A stretch of 10,306 bases of DNA, from the NCBI GenBank assembly GCA_028714615.1, contig JAQTMA010000146.1:1-10306 (forward strand), in the 5' to 3' direction. Of the stretch, positions 1 to 5,756 are shown in pieces (positions within the stretch are counted from its first letter, which is position 1; each line of letters begins with the position of its first letter). A program made the position numbers and the translations under genes. Below the pieces are notes generated by a model. The model ran no database searches. It worked only from the letters and a program-made list of their open reading frames with translations, and was not told the DNA's origin. Source of the stretch: Anaerolineaceae bacterium (GTDB lineage: Bacteria > Chloroflexota > Anaerolineae > Anaerolineales > Anaerolineaceae).

Positions 1-18
1 TTCTTGGTGAAAGACCTC

Positions 19-47
19 AGAACCCCGGGCAGGGATGCCCGGTCTAC
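19..47 (-). repeat. dispersed palindromic repeat, left-edge copy
   Basis: Read on the minus strand, this 29-nt segment matches 3628-3656 of the plus strand at 27 of 29 positions. Its core is a hairpin with arms CCGGGCA and TGCCCGG around a 4-nt loop. Two copies in opposite orientations more than 3.5 kb apart, both outside genes, show a dispersed repeat family. What it does is not visible from the sequence. Confidence 0.7.
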
Positions 48-70
48 AAAAAACTACGATGTCTTCCATT

Positions 71-106
71 GCTCACAGCGCCGTCCCCGGCGCTGTGAGC
101 GTTTTA
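71..106 (+). terminator. strong hairpin, possible rho-independent terminator
   Basis: A perfect 13-bp stem (GCTCACAGCGCCG at 71-83 pairs with 88-100) has a 4-nt loop and is followed by GTTTTATATT. The T-rich tail lies only on the plus-strand side, so it would end a rightward gene located left of the window. Read leftward, the hairpin is followed by AATGG, so it is a poor terminator for the gene at 177-1244. It may instead belong to the palindromic repeats common in this DNA. Confidence 0.5.
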
Positions 107-122
107 TATTGATTTGTTCTTA

Positions 123-140
123 AAATTCGCGAAATTCGCG
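123..140. repeat. tandem 9-nt direct repeat (AAATTCGCG x2)
   Basis: AAATTCGCG occurs twice head to tail. The junction also forms the palindrome CGCGAAATTCGCG (128-140). It lies just downstream of the leftward gene ending at 177 and has no obvious role. Confidence 0.45.
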
Positions 141-176
141 GACAAGGTCCCGGTGCTCTATCCGGGATAAGGGTTC

Positions 177-1244
177 TTACCGCATATTCCGGCGCAGAAT
201 GTCGGCGATGGTCAGGTTGTGGCGGGCGCTCAGCTCCCCGTTCATCATCTGGATCTGCTTGCGCGGCGAGAAGAAAGCCTCGCTCCAGCCATAGCCGGCG
301 CAGGCGGTATCGGCGATGCAGTTCCCCTGTTCATCTTTCCCCCACCAGGCGCGGTACGCTTCCTCCAGGTCGGGGCGAATGTGCAAGGACGGCTCATTGA
401 TGTGCGCCGAGTAGTAATAATCGGGGGGCAGCGCATTGAGCAGGGTCTCAAAGACGTGCACGCGCACGTGGATGTCGCGGATACACTCGGAGCGCGCGAT
501 GCGGCACAGCCCGCGGATGGTTGCCAGGGGAGAGATGACCTCCACCTGTTGGATGTGCTCGAAGCGTTCCTGGATGCGCTCGATGGTTTCTTTCATCACC
601 AGCCCGCTGGCGATGCTGTCGGCGATGAACGCCACCGTGATGTCCTCTTTCTGGCCTTGATCCAGGTCTTTATCCTTAAACAGGGTCATTTCGACCTTGC
701 GGTTGTAGATCGGCACCGAGCTATCGAACACATGGTGCGCGTCCAGGATGATCTCGTCGCAGTAGTAGTCGTAGTTCTCGTAGATCGCCTCGGCTACCTG
801 GTATTTCAGACCCTCGCGAGCGATGGGGAAGACTGCCATGTTCTGCTGCTGGTGGCTGGAGATGACCGGGCTGAGCATGGGGGAGGCGAAAATGTCGTTG
901 ATGGCGTGCCGCATGGTGCGCGCCCGTTCTGCCCCCATACACAGTTGTCCGGGCAGCTCCAGGATGCGGATTTTCGCGATCTCCTCGTCCGCCAGGCCAG
1001 CGATACGCAGCAGGTTGAGGTCCGCCGGCGTATTGCGCAAGTACATGAAGGTTTCCATCGGCTGGCTGTGATACAGCACCAGCTCCAGGTTGGAGCACCC
1101 GTCGACCGACATCTGGCCCTGGCGATAAAAGCCGCTTCCCTGGGGTTTGTAGCGGAAGGGAAGCGGCTCGTCGAGTTCGAGGCGACCATGCACCTGGGTG
1201 GAGTCAACCTCTGCGAATTGGAAACGGTGATCTACGATGGACAT
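177..1244 (-). CDS. uncharacterised protein with phosphoribosyltransferase-like motifs (355 aa)
   Basis: I do not recognise the family by name. Two motifs resemble a type I phosphoribosyltransferase fold. Residues about 139-145 (PIAREGL) recall the PI-R-GL segment of uracil phosphoribosyltransferases. Residues about 204-215 (AFIADSIASGLV) recall the PRPP-binding loop, usually hydrophobic stretch-DD-x-x-TGGT, but one acidic residue and the final GGT are replaced. An N-terminal part of about 130 residues and a C-terminal tail rich in aromatic residues lie outside such a fold. PRPP binding is therefore uncertain. No signal peptide or membrane helix is seen. The ATG at 1244 is preferred because AGGAG lies 5 nt upstream; the frame stays open to a TTG at 1289 that has no ribosome site. 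The gene diverges from the DUF1330-MFS pair, with which it shares an upstream motif. A long plus-strand frame opposite it is taken as a shadow. Confidence 0.8.
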   Translation of the reverse strand: MSIVDHRFQFAEVDSTQVHGRLELDEPLPFRYKPQGSGFYRQGQMSVDGCSNLELVLYHSQPMETFMYLRNTPADLNLLRIAGLADEEIAKIRILELPGQLCMGAERARTMRHAINDIFASPMLSPVISSHQQQNMAVFPIAREGLKYQVAEAIYENYDYYCDEIILDAHHVFDSSVPIYNRKVEMTLFKDKDLDQGQKEDITVAFIADSIASGLVMKETIERIQERFEHIQQVEVISPLATIRGLCRIARSECIRDIHVRVHVFETLLNALPPDYYYSAHINEPSLHIRPDLEEAYRAWWGKDEQGNCIADTACAGYGWSEAFFSPRKQIQMMNGELSARHNLTIADILRRNMR

Positions 1245-1304
1245 AAACACTCCTGGGGCGGCGATGTGGGCAAAATTTGGCTGGCTCAATCTTAAACAGA
1301 CAAG

Positions 1305-1333
1305 CGGTCTTTTGATGGTATTTGACCACTTAA
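1305..1333 (-). promoter_or_regulatory. 29-nt motif upstream of the leftward gene (left arm of inverted pair)
   Basis: On the minus strand this reads TTAAGTGGTCAAATACC, then ATCAAAAGACCG. It matches the plus-strand copy at 1460-1488 at 25 of 29 positions. It ends 60 nt before the ATG of the leftward gene. Within it, TGGT-CAAAT-ACCA is a small dyad, as expected of an operator. I see no convincing -10 box at the position equivalent to the one beside the other copy; TAAGAT a little further downstream is the best candidate. Operator or promoter function is inferred from symmetry and position. Confidence 0.55.
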
Positions 1334-1345
1334 TCAGGTAACCTG

Positions 1346-1421
1346 GCGCACATTGTGCGCACTACAAGCGTTCTGGTTTGTAGTGAGCGCTTTGCATAGC
1401 ACCCCTTGCGGGTCAGCGCTC
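1346..1421. repeat. cluster of palindromes between the motif arms
   Basis: Three nested or adjacent dyads lie here. GCGCACA-T-TGTGCGC is a perfect palindrome at 1346-1360. ACTACAA at 1361-1367 pairs with TTGTAGT at 1378-1384, and the stem extends into flanking GCGC with a 2-nt bulge. GAGCGCT at 1385-1391 pairs with AGCGCTC at 1415-1421. Such stacked hairpins resemble a dispersed intergenic element. No good gene lies here; the short frame from 1353 crosses the promoter and the start of the next gene. Confidence 0.55.
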
Positions 1422-1459
1422 CTTCCCGAGGTAAATCCTGGTAAGCCAGCATTGCCCGT

Positions 1460-1488
1460 TTACGTTGTCAAATACCATAAGAAGACCG
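1460..1488 (+). promoter_or_regulatory. 29-nt motif upstream of the DUF1330-MFS pair (right arm of inverted pair)
   Basis: It reads TTACGTTGTCAAATACC, then ATAAGAAGACCG, and is the partner of 1305-1333. It ends 2 nt before a TATAAT box and 55 nt before the ATG at 1544. The core GTCAAATACCAT and the tail AAGACCG are identical in both copies. Its placement against the -10 box suggests that a bound protein would touch the -35 region. Confidence 0.55.
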
Positions 1489-1496
1489 TTTATAAT
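1465..1496 (+). promoter_or_regulatory. candidate promoter for the DUF1330-MFS operon
   Basis: A perfect TATAAT lies at 1491-1496. The best -35-like hexamer, TTGTCA at 1465-1470, is 20 nt away, longer than the usual 16-18. That spacing, together with overlap by the 29-nt motif, would suit a promoter needing an activator. Predicted transcription starts near 1503, leaving a leader of about 40 nt. Confidence 0.5.
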
Positions 1497-1543
1497 TCTA
1501 ACGCATTGCGATGCAACTGGGATGGTGATTTTTGGAGAATGGC

Positions 1544-1846
1544 ATGCCCATTTATGTCGTTGTTGAAATCCAGGTAACCGACCCCGAAACCTACGAGACC
1601 GTCAAGCAGCTCACGCCTGCCACCGTGGCAGCCTATGGGGGCAGGTATCTGGCCCGCGGCGGCCAAACCGAGTGCATCCACGGAAGCTGGGATCCCAAAC
1701 GCCTGGTCATCCTGGAATTCGAGACCCTTGAGCAGGTGAAAGCCTGGCAAGAGTCCCCTGAGTACCGCCCGATCAAAGCGCTGCGCGACCGGTCCTCTCA
1801 GGTCAACATGGTCGCCATCGAAAGCACGCCCCCGCAGGAGGATTGA
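1544..1846 (+). CDS. DUF1330 family protein (100 aa)
   Basis: A small soluble protein of the DUF1330 family, whose members have a dimeric ferredoxin-like alpha/beta barrel fold; no biochemical role is established for most of them. Seen here are the opening strand MPIYVVVEIQVTDPETYETV, the YGGRYLARGG segment (residues 31-40), the strand RLVILEFETLEQ (53-64) and SPEYRPIKALR (71-81), all typical of the family. The length is normal. The ATG at 1544 is chosen because GGAG lies 6 nt upstream; the frame extends to a TTG at 1532, but that would overlap the ribosome site. The MFS exporter gene starts 2 nt after the stop, and its ribosome site lies inside this gene's last codons, so the two are almost surely cotranscribed and probably translationally coupled. 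A role in sensing or handling the exporter's substrate is only a guess. Confidence 0.88.
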   Translation: MPIYVVVEIQVTDPETYETVKQLTPATVAAYGGRYLARGGQTECIHGSWDPKRLVILEFETLEQVKAWQESPEYRPIKALRDRSSQVNMVAIESTPPQED

Positions 1847-1848
1847 AC

Positions 1849-3336
1849 TTGTCGCGTCGTCGGTTAACCGTAATTACCCTGGGCGTCATGCTCAGCCTGT
1901 TCCTGGCCTCGATGGAAGGCACCGTGGTCGCCACCGCCATGCCCACCATCGTGGGACAATTGGGCGGCTTGTCGATCTACAGTTGGGTGTTTGCTATCTA
2001 CATGCTGACCTCTACCACCACCGTGCCGATCTACGGGAAACTCTCCGACCTGTATGGGCGCAAGCTGGTTTACATCATTTCGATGGCGCTGTTCCTGGCT
2101 GGCTCGGTTTTGTGCGGGCTGGCGCGCTCGATGGAGCAGTTGATCATCTTCCGCGCTATCCAAGGGCTGGGCGCCGGTGGGGTGCTGCCCCTGGCGTTCA
2201 CCATCATCGGGGAGCTGTTCACCCTGCAGCAGCGTGCGCGCATGCAAGGCCTCTTCTCCGGCGTGTGGGGGGTGTCAGCCGTCATCGGTCCGTTGATCGG
2301 CGGCTTCCTGGTAGACCAGGTCTCCTGGCCCTGGGTGTTCTGGATCAACATCATCCCGGGATTGCTGGCCTCGGTCTTCGTCTGGGCCGCCTGGCGCGAT
2401 GGTTCCCGGGTGGGCTGGCAGAAAGTCTCCATCGATTATCCGGGCGCCGCACTCCTCACCCTGGGGGTGCTGGCCTTGCTGCTCGGCATGGAGGAGCTTG
2501 GTACCCCGTTTGCCTGGCCCGCCCTGGCTGCCTCGCTTGCCCTGTTCGCCGCGTTGGCCTGGGTCGAGCGGCGGGCAGTCGATCCCATCTTGCCGCTGCA
2601 CCTGTTCCGTGACCGCCTCTTCACTGTATCTATTCTGCACGGGGTGCTCTCCGGCTGGGCGTTGTTCGGTAGCATCAACTACGTGCCGCTGTTCGTCCAG
2701 GCGGTGCTGAGCACCAGCGCCACCCAGGCCGGCATCAGCCTGATGCCGATGTCGCTCAGTTGGACCATCGCCAGCATCATCGGCGGGCGCTTGCTCCTGC
2801 ACATCGGCTACCGCACCATCTCCCTGGCCGGCATGTTGATGCTGACGGCGGGCGCCCTCCTCATGTCGCGCATCGGGGTGAACGCCAGCTTGCTCCAGAT
2901 CATGCTCTACATGGCCATGATGGGCGCCGGTATGGGGTTGGCCATCCCGGCCTTCCTGATCGCCGTGCAGAGCAGTGTGGGCAAGCAAGCCCTGGGGGTG
3001 GCAACGTCCACGCTGCAGTTCAGCCGCAGCATCGGCGGCACGCTGGGAGTGAGCGTGCTGGGCGTATTCCTCAGCAGCCGGCTGGCGGGTCATCTGCTGG
3101 CTGCCGGGCTAGATCCGGCTTCGGTTTCGATCAACGCCCTGCTGGATCCGGTCGCCTCCGCCAGCGCCACCATCGACGGCCCTCTCCGCGGAGCCCTGGC
3201 GGTTTCGATCGCCAACCTGTTTATCATCGCCTTCGTCGCCGCGTTGCTCAGCCTGGTGGTCACCGCCTTCGCGCCGGGGGGCAAGGTGGCGCAGATCGTG
3301 GAAATCAGCGCCCTGGAACAACCGCCGGACCTGTAA
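1849..3336 (+). CDS. MFS transporter, DHA2-type 14-helix drug exporter (495 aa)
   Basis: An inner-membrane proton-driven exporter of the major facilitator superfamily, DHA2 group (EmrB/QacA-like), which expels drugs and other hydrophobic compounds. Visible signatures, in order, are: the first-helix signature in the form ASMEGTVVATAMP (about 20-32), with Glu where many members have Asp; motif A GKLSDLYGRK (63-72); motif B RAIQGLGAGG (102-111); and motif C around GVWGVSAVIGPLIGG (138-152). Hydrophobic segments run along the whole chain to about residue 480, consistent with 14 helices, and the length is normal. The start is taken as TTG at 1849, 7 nt after a perfect AGGAGG at 1836-1841. A TTG at 1843 is in frame but only 1 nt from that site. 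It follows the DUF1330 gene directly. Substrate cannot be told from sequence. Confidence 0.93.
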   Translation: MSRRRLTVITLGVMLSLFLASMEGTVVATAMPTIVGQLGGLSIYSWVFAIYMLTSTTTVPIYGKLSDLYGRKLVYIISMALFLAGSVLCGLARSMEQLIIFRAIQGLGAGGVLPLAFTIIGELFTLQQRARMQGLFSGVWGVSAVIGPLIGGFLVDQVSWPWVFWINIIPGLLASVFVWAAWRDGSRVGWQKVSIDYPGAALLTLGVLALLLGMEELGTPFAWPALAASLALFAALAWVERRAVDPILPLHLFRDRLFTVSILHGVLSGWALFGSINYVPLFVQAVLSTSATQAGISLMPMSLSWTIASIIGGRLLLHIGYRTISLAGMLMLTAGALLMSRIGVNASLLQIMLYMAMMGAGMGLAIPAFLIAVQSSVGKQALGVATSTLQFSRSIGGTLGVSVLGVFLSSRLAGHLLAAGLDPASVSINALLDPVASASATIDGPLRGALAVSIANLFIIAFVAALLSLVVTAFAPGGKVAQIVEISALEQPPDL

Positions 3337-3428
3337 CCCGGTTTTGCCTCTTGCCATTTCTCGCTCCCCGAGCTATGATCTGCTTTGCAGGTTGCACAAT
3401 ATCAACTTATCGTTGTCAATACTTACTC

Positions 3429-3453
3429 GTAGAGACGCTGCGCTGCAGCGTCT
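3429..3453 (+). repeat. 25-nt palindromic repeat, left copy of inverted pair
   Basis: A hairpin with arms GAGACGCTGC (3432-3441) and GCAGCGTCTC (3445-3454) has a 3-nt loop. Including the GTA tail, it is the exact reverse complement of 3780-3804 over 25 nt. The two copies bracket the tandem units. No T-run follows on either strand, so it is not a standard terminator. Confidence 0.75.
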
Positions 3454-3520
3454 CGCGGTAGCTCGGGCACATCGTCCCGACACCTGCGCTGCACGCATGT
3501 GCAGTGTGCCCTACCGGGAT

Positions 3521-3742
3521 CCTTGCCCGGGGCTCTGGGAGTCGACCAAAGAAGGCTGGACTCTTCTTGTTTCCGGAAACGTCTGACCCGCCAGGGGCGC
3601 TTCGCAGAGTCGTCACTACCAGCCGATGTAGCCCGGGCATCCCTGCCCGGGGCTCTGGGAGTCGACCCGAGAAGGTTAGACTCTACTTGTTACCAGGGAC
3701 GACTGACCTGCCAGTGGCGCTCTGCAGAGTCGTCACTACCAG
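3521..3742 (+). repeat. two tandem units, 120-nt period
   Basis: Positions 3521-3620 align with 3641-3740 without gaps at 85 of 100 bases. The best conserved parts are TGCCCGGGGCTCTGGGAGTC and AGAGTCGTCACTACCAG. Unit 2 begins with a hairpin (CCCGGGCA at 3632-3639 pairing with 3644-3651); unit 1 has a decayed version. The same hairpin segment recurs inverted at 19-47. The roughly 15% divergence between units suggests an old duplication. Neither inverted arms nor coding capacity for a transposase is present. Confidence 0.75.
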
Positions 3743-3779
3743 TGCAGAGGAACGTCTGCTCGGGGACTACTGAACCGCA

Positions 3780-3804
3780 AGACGCTGCAGCGCAGCGTCT
3801 CTAC
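3780..3804 (-). repeat. 25-nt palindromic repeat, right copy of inverted pair
   Basis: Reverse complement of 3429-3453 over 25 nt, with arms AGACGCTGC and GCAGCGTCT around AGC. It ends 44 nt before the XRE regulator's ATG. A more upstream in-frame ATG at 3807 sits right at its edge, which argues against that ATG being the start. Confidence 0.75.
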
Positions 3805-3848
3805 CAATGGCGAAACACACCGTTTGGGGATGGAAAAGGAGAGCGAAA

Positions 3849-4244
3849 ATGGTCGAGGAATTGAACGAATTCAGCAGGTGGCTGCACGACCAACTCGAAT
3901 CACGCGAGTGGAAACCCGCCGACCTGGCCCGCTGCGCTGCTATCGACAAAGCCGTCGTCAGCCGCATCTTGAGCGGCGTCCGCAACCCTGGCCCGGATAC
4001 CTGCGTGGCCATCGCCCACGCCCTGGAAATTCCCGAAGAGGAGGTCTTCCGCCAGGCCGGTTACCTCTCGCGGCGCTCCGCTGAACCGCATGGCCTGGCG
4101 GAGCTGATGCAGATCTATACCAACTCTCAAGAAGAAGACCAGCTCGACCTGCTCGAGTATGCCCGTTTCCGTCGCGTGCAGCGCCAGCGCATCGATCTGA
4201 AACAGCGTCTGATCGAGCAACTGCAAAACAGCCGCCGGGGATGA
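3849..4244 (+). CDS. XRE-family helix-turn-helix regulator (131 aa)
   Basis: A DNA-binding transcriptional regulator of the XRE/Cro-CI class. Residues 22-72 carry the five-helix HTH_3 domain: KPADLARCAAIDKAVVSRIL holds the two DNA-contacting helices, followed by SGVRNPGPDTCVAIAHALEIPEEE. The tail (about 85-131) is a charged helical segment with QEEDQLDLLEYARF and a likely coiled end, resembling regulators in which this part serves dimerisation; no ligand or peptidase domain is present. The ATG at 3849 is preferred because AAGGAG lies 7 nt upstream. An ATG at 3807 would add 14 residues encoded next to the repeat hairpin. The gene stands alone between the repeat region and a convergent operon, so its target is unknown. 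The inverted motif near 1300-1490 is one possibility, without direct support. Confidence 0.9.
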   Translation: MVEELNEFSRWLHDQLESREWKPADLARCAAIDKAVVSRILSGVRNPGPDTCVAIAHALEIPEEEVFRQAGYLSRRSAEPHGLAELMQIYTNSQEEDQLDLLEYARFRRVQRQRIDLKQRLIEQLQNSRRG

Positions 4245-4332
4245 CCCGATGACTTTCCCCCAACCGGCGACGGATCTCATCCGGCTGCGCTATTCTTGCC
4301 GCAACTACCTCTCCACTTGACCGGGAGGATGC

Positions 4333-5127
4333 TTACAAATGCAGTACCACGGGCCAGACAAGCACCAGGCCGGTCAGCCACAGGCTGTGGCTCACCGCCG
4401 CACCCCAAATCGTCCCCGAGCGGCGCACCCACAGGTGATACAGCAAGCCGGTCAATCCAGCCAGGACCACGTAGTACCCGGATTGCGAGCTGATGTAGAG
4501 GCTGGCATACAGCAGCGGAGAGAGCATCCCTTCGGCGTTGCCAAACACCGGGCGCAGCGCCTGGGGCAGCAGTCCCCGAAAGATCACCTCCTCCAAAAGC
4601 CCGGAAAACAGCGACAGAATCAGCCCGCCCACCAGCAGAAAGCCCCAGTCGAGGGTGGGCGCCAGGGCCTTCGGGCGTATCACCAGGTAAGCGGCAAGGC
4701 TGACCGGGATGCCCGTCACGGCGATGGCCAACTCCCCGAGGAATTGGCGCCTGCGCAGCCGCAGCCGCTCCCAGGACAGCGGAATCACCCGGTTGATCAG
4801 CGCCACAACCAACCACACCGGCGCTCCAACCAGCAGGTACCAGGTGATGGGTGGCAGAATGGGTATCGGAACAGTCAGGCTGATCAACCGTAGCAGTGGA
4901 ACGAGGGCCAGCAGCAAAAATACCTTGCGGTGCGGGTAATCGTTGAGGAATGCAAAAGCATTGATGTATCCTAGAAGAATCAGTGCATGCATGCCTCCGC
5001 TGACCAGCGCACCGCCCCAGGCCAGGGCAAACTCTGCCAGTCCAATGGCAAGCATCGATGTGATGATGACGACCGGCGCCACGCCGATCGCGTTTTGGGT
5101 ATTCGTTCGAACCTGGCTGTTGCGCAT
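4333..5127 (-). CDS. CPBP-family intramembrane protein with degenerate active site (264 aa)
   Basis: A membrane protein of the CPBP/Abi family (CAAX protease and bacteriocin-processing group), whose active members are intramembrane metal-dependent or glutamate proteases. Motif 1 is intact: EEVIFRG at 179-185, giving EE and R184. Motif 2, normally FxxxH, appears as YASLY at 207-211, with Tyr at the histidine position. Motif 3, normally HxxxN/D, appears as HSLWL at 247-251, keeping His but losing Asn/Asp. The lost residues make proteolysis doubtful. Hydrophobic segments suggest about eight helices. The start codon follows AGAGGAG closely. The gene is last of a five-gene leftward operon, 12 nt after its neighbour, which suggests a role in the glycan or envelope pathway. 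It ends facing the XRE gene across 88 nt in which I see only a weak CGGAT/ATCCG dyad at 4271-4283. Confidence 0.87.
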   Translation of the reverse strand: MRNSQVRTNTQNAIGVAPVVIITSMLAIGLAEFALAWGGALVSGGMHALILLGYINAFAFLNDYPHRKVFLLLALVPLLRLISLTVPIPILPPITWYLLVGAPVWLVVALINRVIPLSWERLRLRRRQFLGELAIAVTGIPVSLAAYLVIRPKALAPTLDWGFLLVGGLILSLFSGLLEEVIFRGLLPQALRPVFGNAEGMLSPLLYASLYISSQSGYYVVLAGLTGLLYHLWVRRSGTIWGAAVSHSLWLTGLVLVWPVVLHL

Positions 5128-5139
5128 GCTCCTCTTTCG

Positions 5140-5394
5140 CTAGAATGCCTTCAACAACTGGGCCAGGCGCAGTATTACGATCAGGCCCAGCATTCCAATC
5201 AACGGAGCGATCATCGCGGTAAAAGCCCGACCGCGCACCGCGGCGCGCTGCCCACCATAAGCATCGCTGGCTGCCCGCTCGACGAGCAGTACGATCAACA
5301 AAGCCACCACGATGACACCCACCCCGGTGGTCAACGGCCCGTAACGGTTGCCGGAAATCAGTTGGGAGATGGCCTGGGTGATAGTGACGGTCAT
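5140..5394 (-). CDS. small two-helix membrane protein, unknown function (84 aa)
   Basis: I do not recognise a named family. The protein has two hydrophobic segments, about residues 22-41 (TTGVGVIVVALLIVLLVERA) and about 60-80 (MIAPLIGMLGLIVILRLAQL), joined by a basic loop (GGQRAAVRGR) that probably faces the cytoplasm. The ATG at 5394 is chosen because it overlaps the upstream stop as ATGA and has an AAGGGGG ribosome site 8 nt away; the longer frame to 5541 runs through the neighbour's coding sequence. Its conserved-looking place between a DUF1616-like gene and the CPBP gene suggests an accessory subunit for the glycan-assembly membrane proteins. That role is inference from context only. Confidence 0.78.
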   Translation of the reverse strand: MTVTITQAISQLISGNRYGPLTTGVGVIVVALLIVLLVERAASDAYGGQRAAVRGRAFTAMIAPLIGMLGLIVILRLAQLLKAF

Positions 5395-5756
5395 ATAGGT
5401 TTCCCCCTTTGTTGGGCCGTCTGCCAGTAGCGCCGCACCTGCATCGCCCCGCCTACGGCTGCGAAGGCGCTGACGATCAGCAAGGCCATTTCCGGGTTCC
5501 AGGAGCTGGCCAAGACCAGGAGCTCCGAAACGACCGCGCAAATGGCGATGCTCAAGGCGATGCCCAGCACAAACTCAATTGCCGCATCCCGCAAGTGCAG
5601 CAAAGGCAGGTAAGCCATCCCCGGGCAAACCAGCAGGAACCAAAACGCGATGAAAGGTCGCAGGGGCGAGTGGGCGCCGCTGGCCATTTCACCCCAAACG
5701 GCGACCATCGAAGCCAGGATAACGGTTGGCCAGCCAAGAGCGCGGTAGCGGGTCAT
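5391..5756 (-). CDS. DUF1616-like small membrane protein (121 aa)
   Basis: An integral membrane protein with about four hydrophobic segments: residues about 8-24, 31-53, 58-83 and 89-104. The segment LRPFIAFWFLLVCPGMAYLP followed by AIEFVLGIALSIAICAVVSE resembles the start of DUF1616 proteins (leucine-rich helix, PG turn, then an E-x-x-x-L-x-IALS helix). DUF1616 has no known biochemical role, but such genes often sit in polysaccharide clusters. The start ATG overlaps the stop of the GT-C-like gene as ATGA, with GGAG 7 nt upstream. Its own stop overlaps the next start in the same way, so translational coupling is likely. The protein is much shorter than full DUF1616 members and could be a standalone domain. 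Confidence 0.8.
   Translation of the reverse strand: MTRYRALGWPTVILASMVAVWGEMASGAHSPLRPFIAFWFLLVCPGMAYLPLLHLRDAAIEFVLGIALSIAICAVVSELLVLASSWNPEMALLIVSAFAAVGGAMQVRRYWQTAQQRGKPI

Larger units (their letters stand above)
3337..3848. other. 512-nt intergenic region made mostly of repeats
   Basis: The stretch between the MFS gene and the XRE regulator holds no credible gene. Positions 3337-3428 show nothing clear, not even a good terminator for the MFS gene. From 3429 to 3804 it consists of palindromes and two tandem 120-nt units. Short reading frames across it are shadows of the repeats, which carry the same frame twice because 120 is a multiple of three. Confidence 0.8.

Noticed and set aside
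219..1295. Long plus-strand open frame of 358 codons opposite the PRTase-like gene
   Set aside because: Its translation is a low-complexity, Val/Asp/Gly/His-rich mirror of the minus-strand gene. It has no recognisable family, while the minus strand has a good ribosome site and motif-like segments.
1305..1488. Reading the inverted motif pair outright as a MITE
   Set aside because: No target-site duplication is visible in the flanks, and the arms are placed symmetrically before two start codons, which fits a regulatory role better. It is kept only as an alternative.
1353..1577. 74-codon plus-strand frame in the divergent intergenic region
   Set aside because: It crosses the palindromes, the TATAAT box and the start of the DUF1330 gene, and has no ribosome site or family resemblance.
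2275..3093. 272-codon minus-strand open frame inside the MFS gene
   Set aside because: Gln/Gly/His-rich translation without hydrophobic segments or a family; the MFS gene on the other strand is unambiguous.
3429..3804. CRISPR-like or insertion-sequence interpretation of the repeat block
   Set aside because: Only two units with a 120-nt period and no short direct repeats alternating with unique spacers; no transposase frame and no target duplication seen.
3499..3864. Two overlapping plus-strand frames with internally repeated peptides
   Set aside because: The peptide repeats simply reflect the 120-nt tandem DNA repeat, whose period is a multiple of three; no ribosome site is seen.
4245..4332. 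Possible bidirectional terminator between the convergent XRE and CPBP genes
   Set aside because: Only a 5-bp stem (CGGAT-CTC-ATCCG at 4271-4283) with no T-run on either side.
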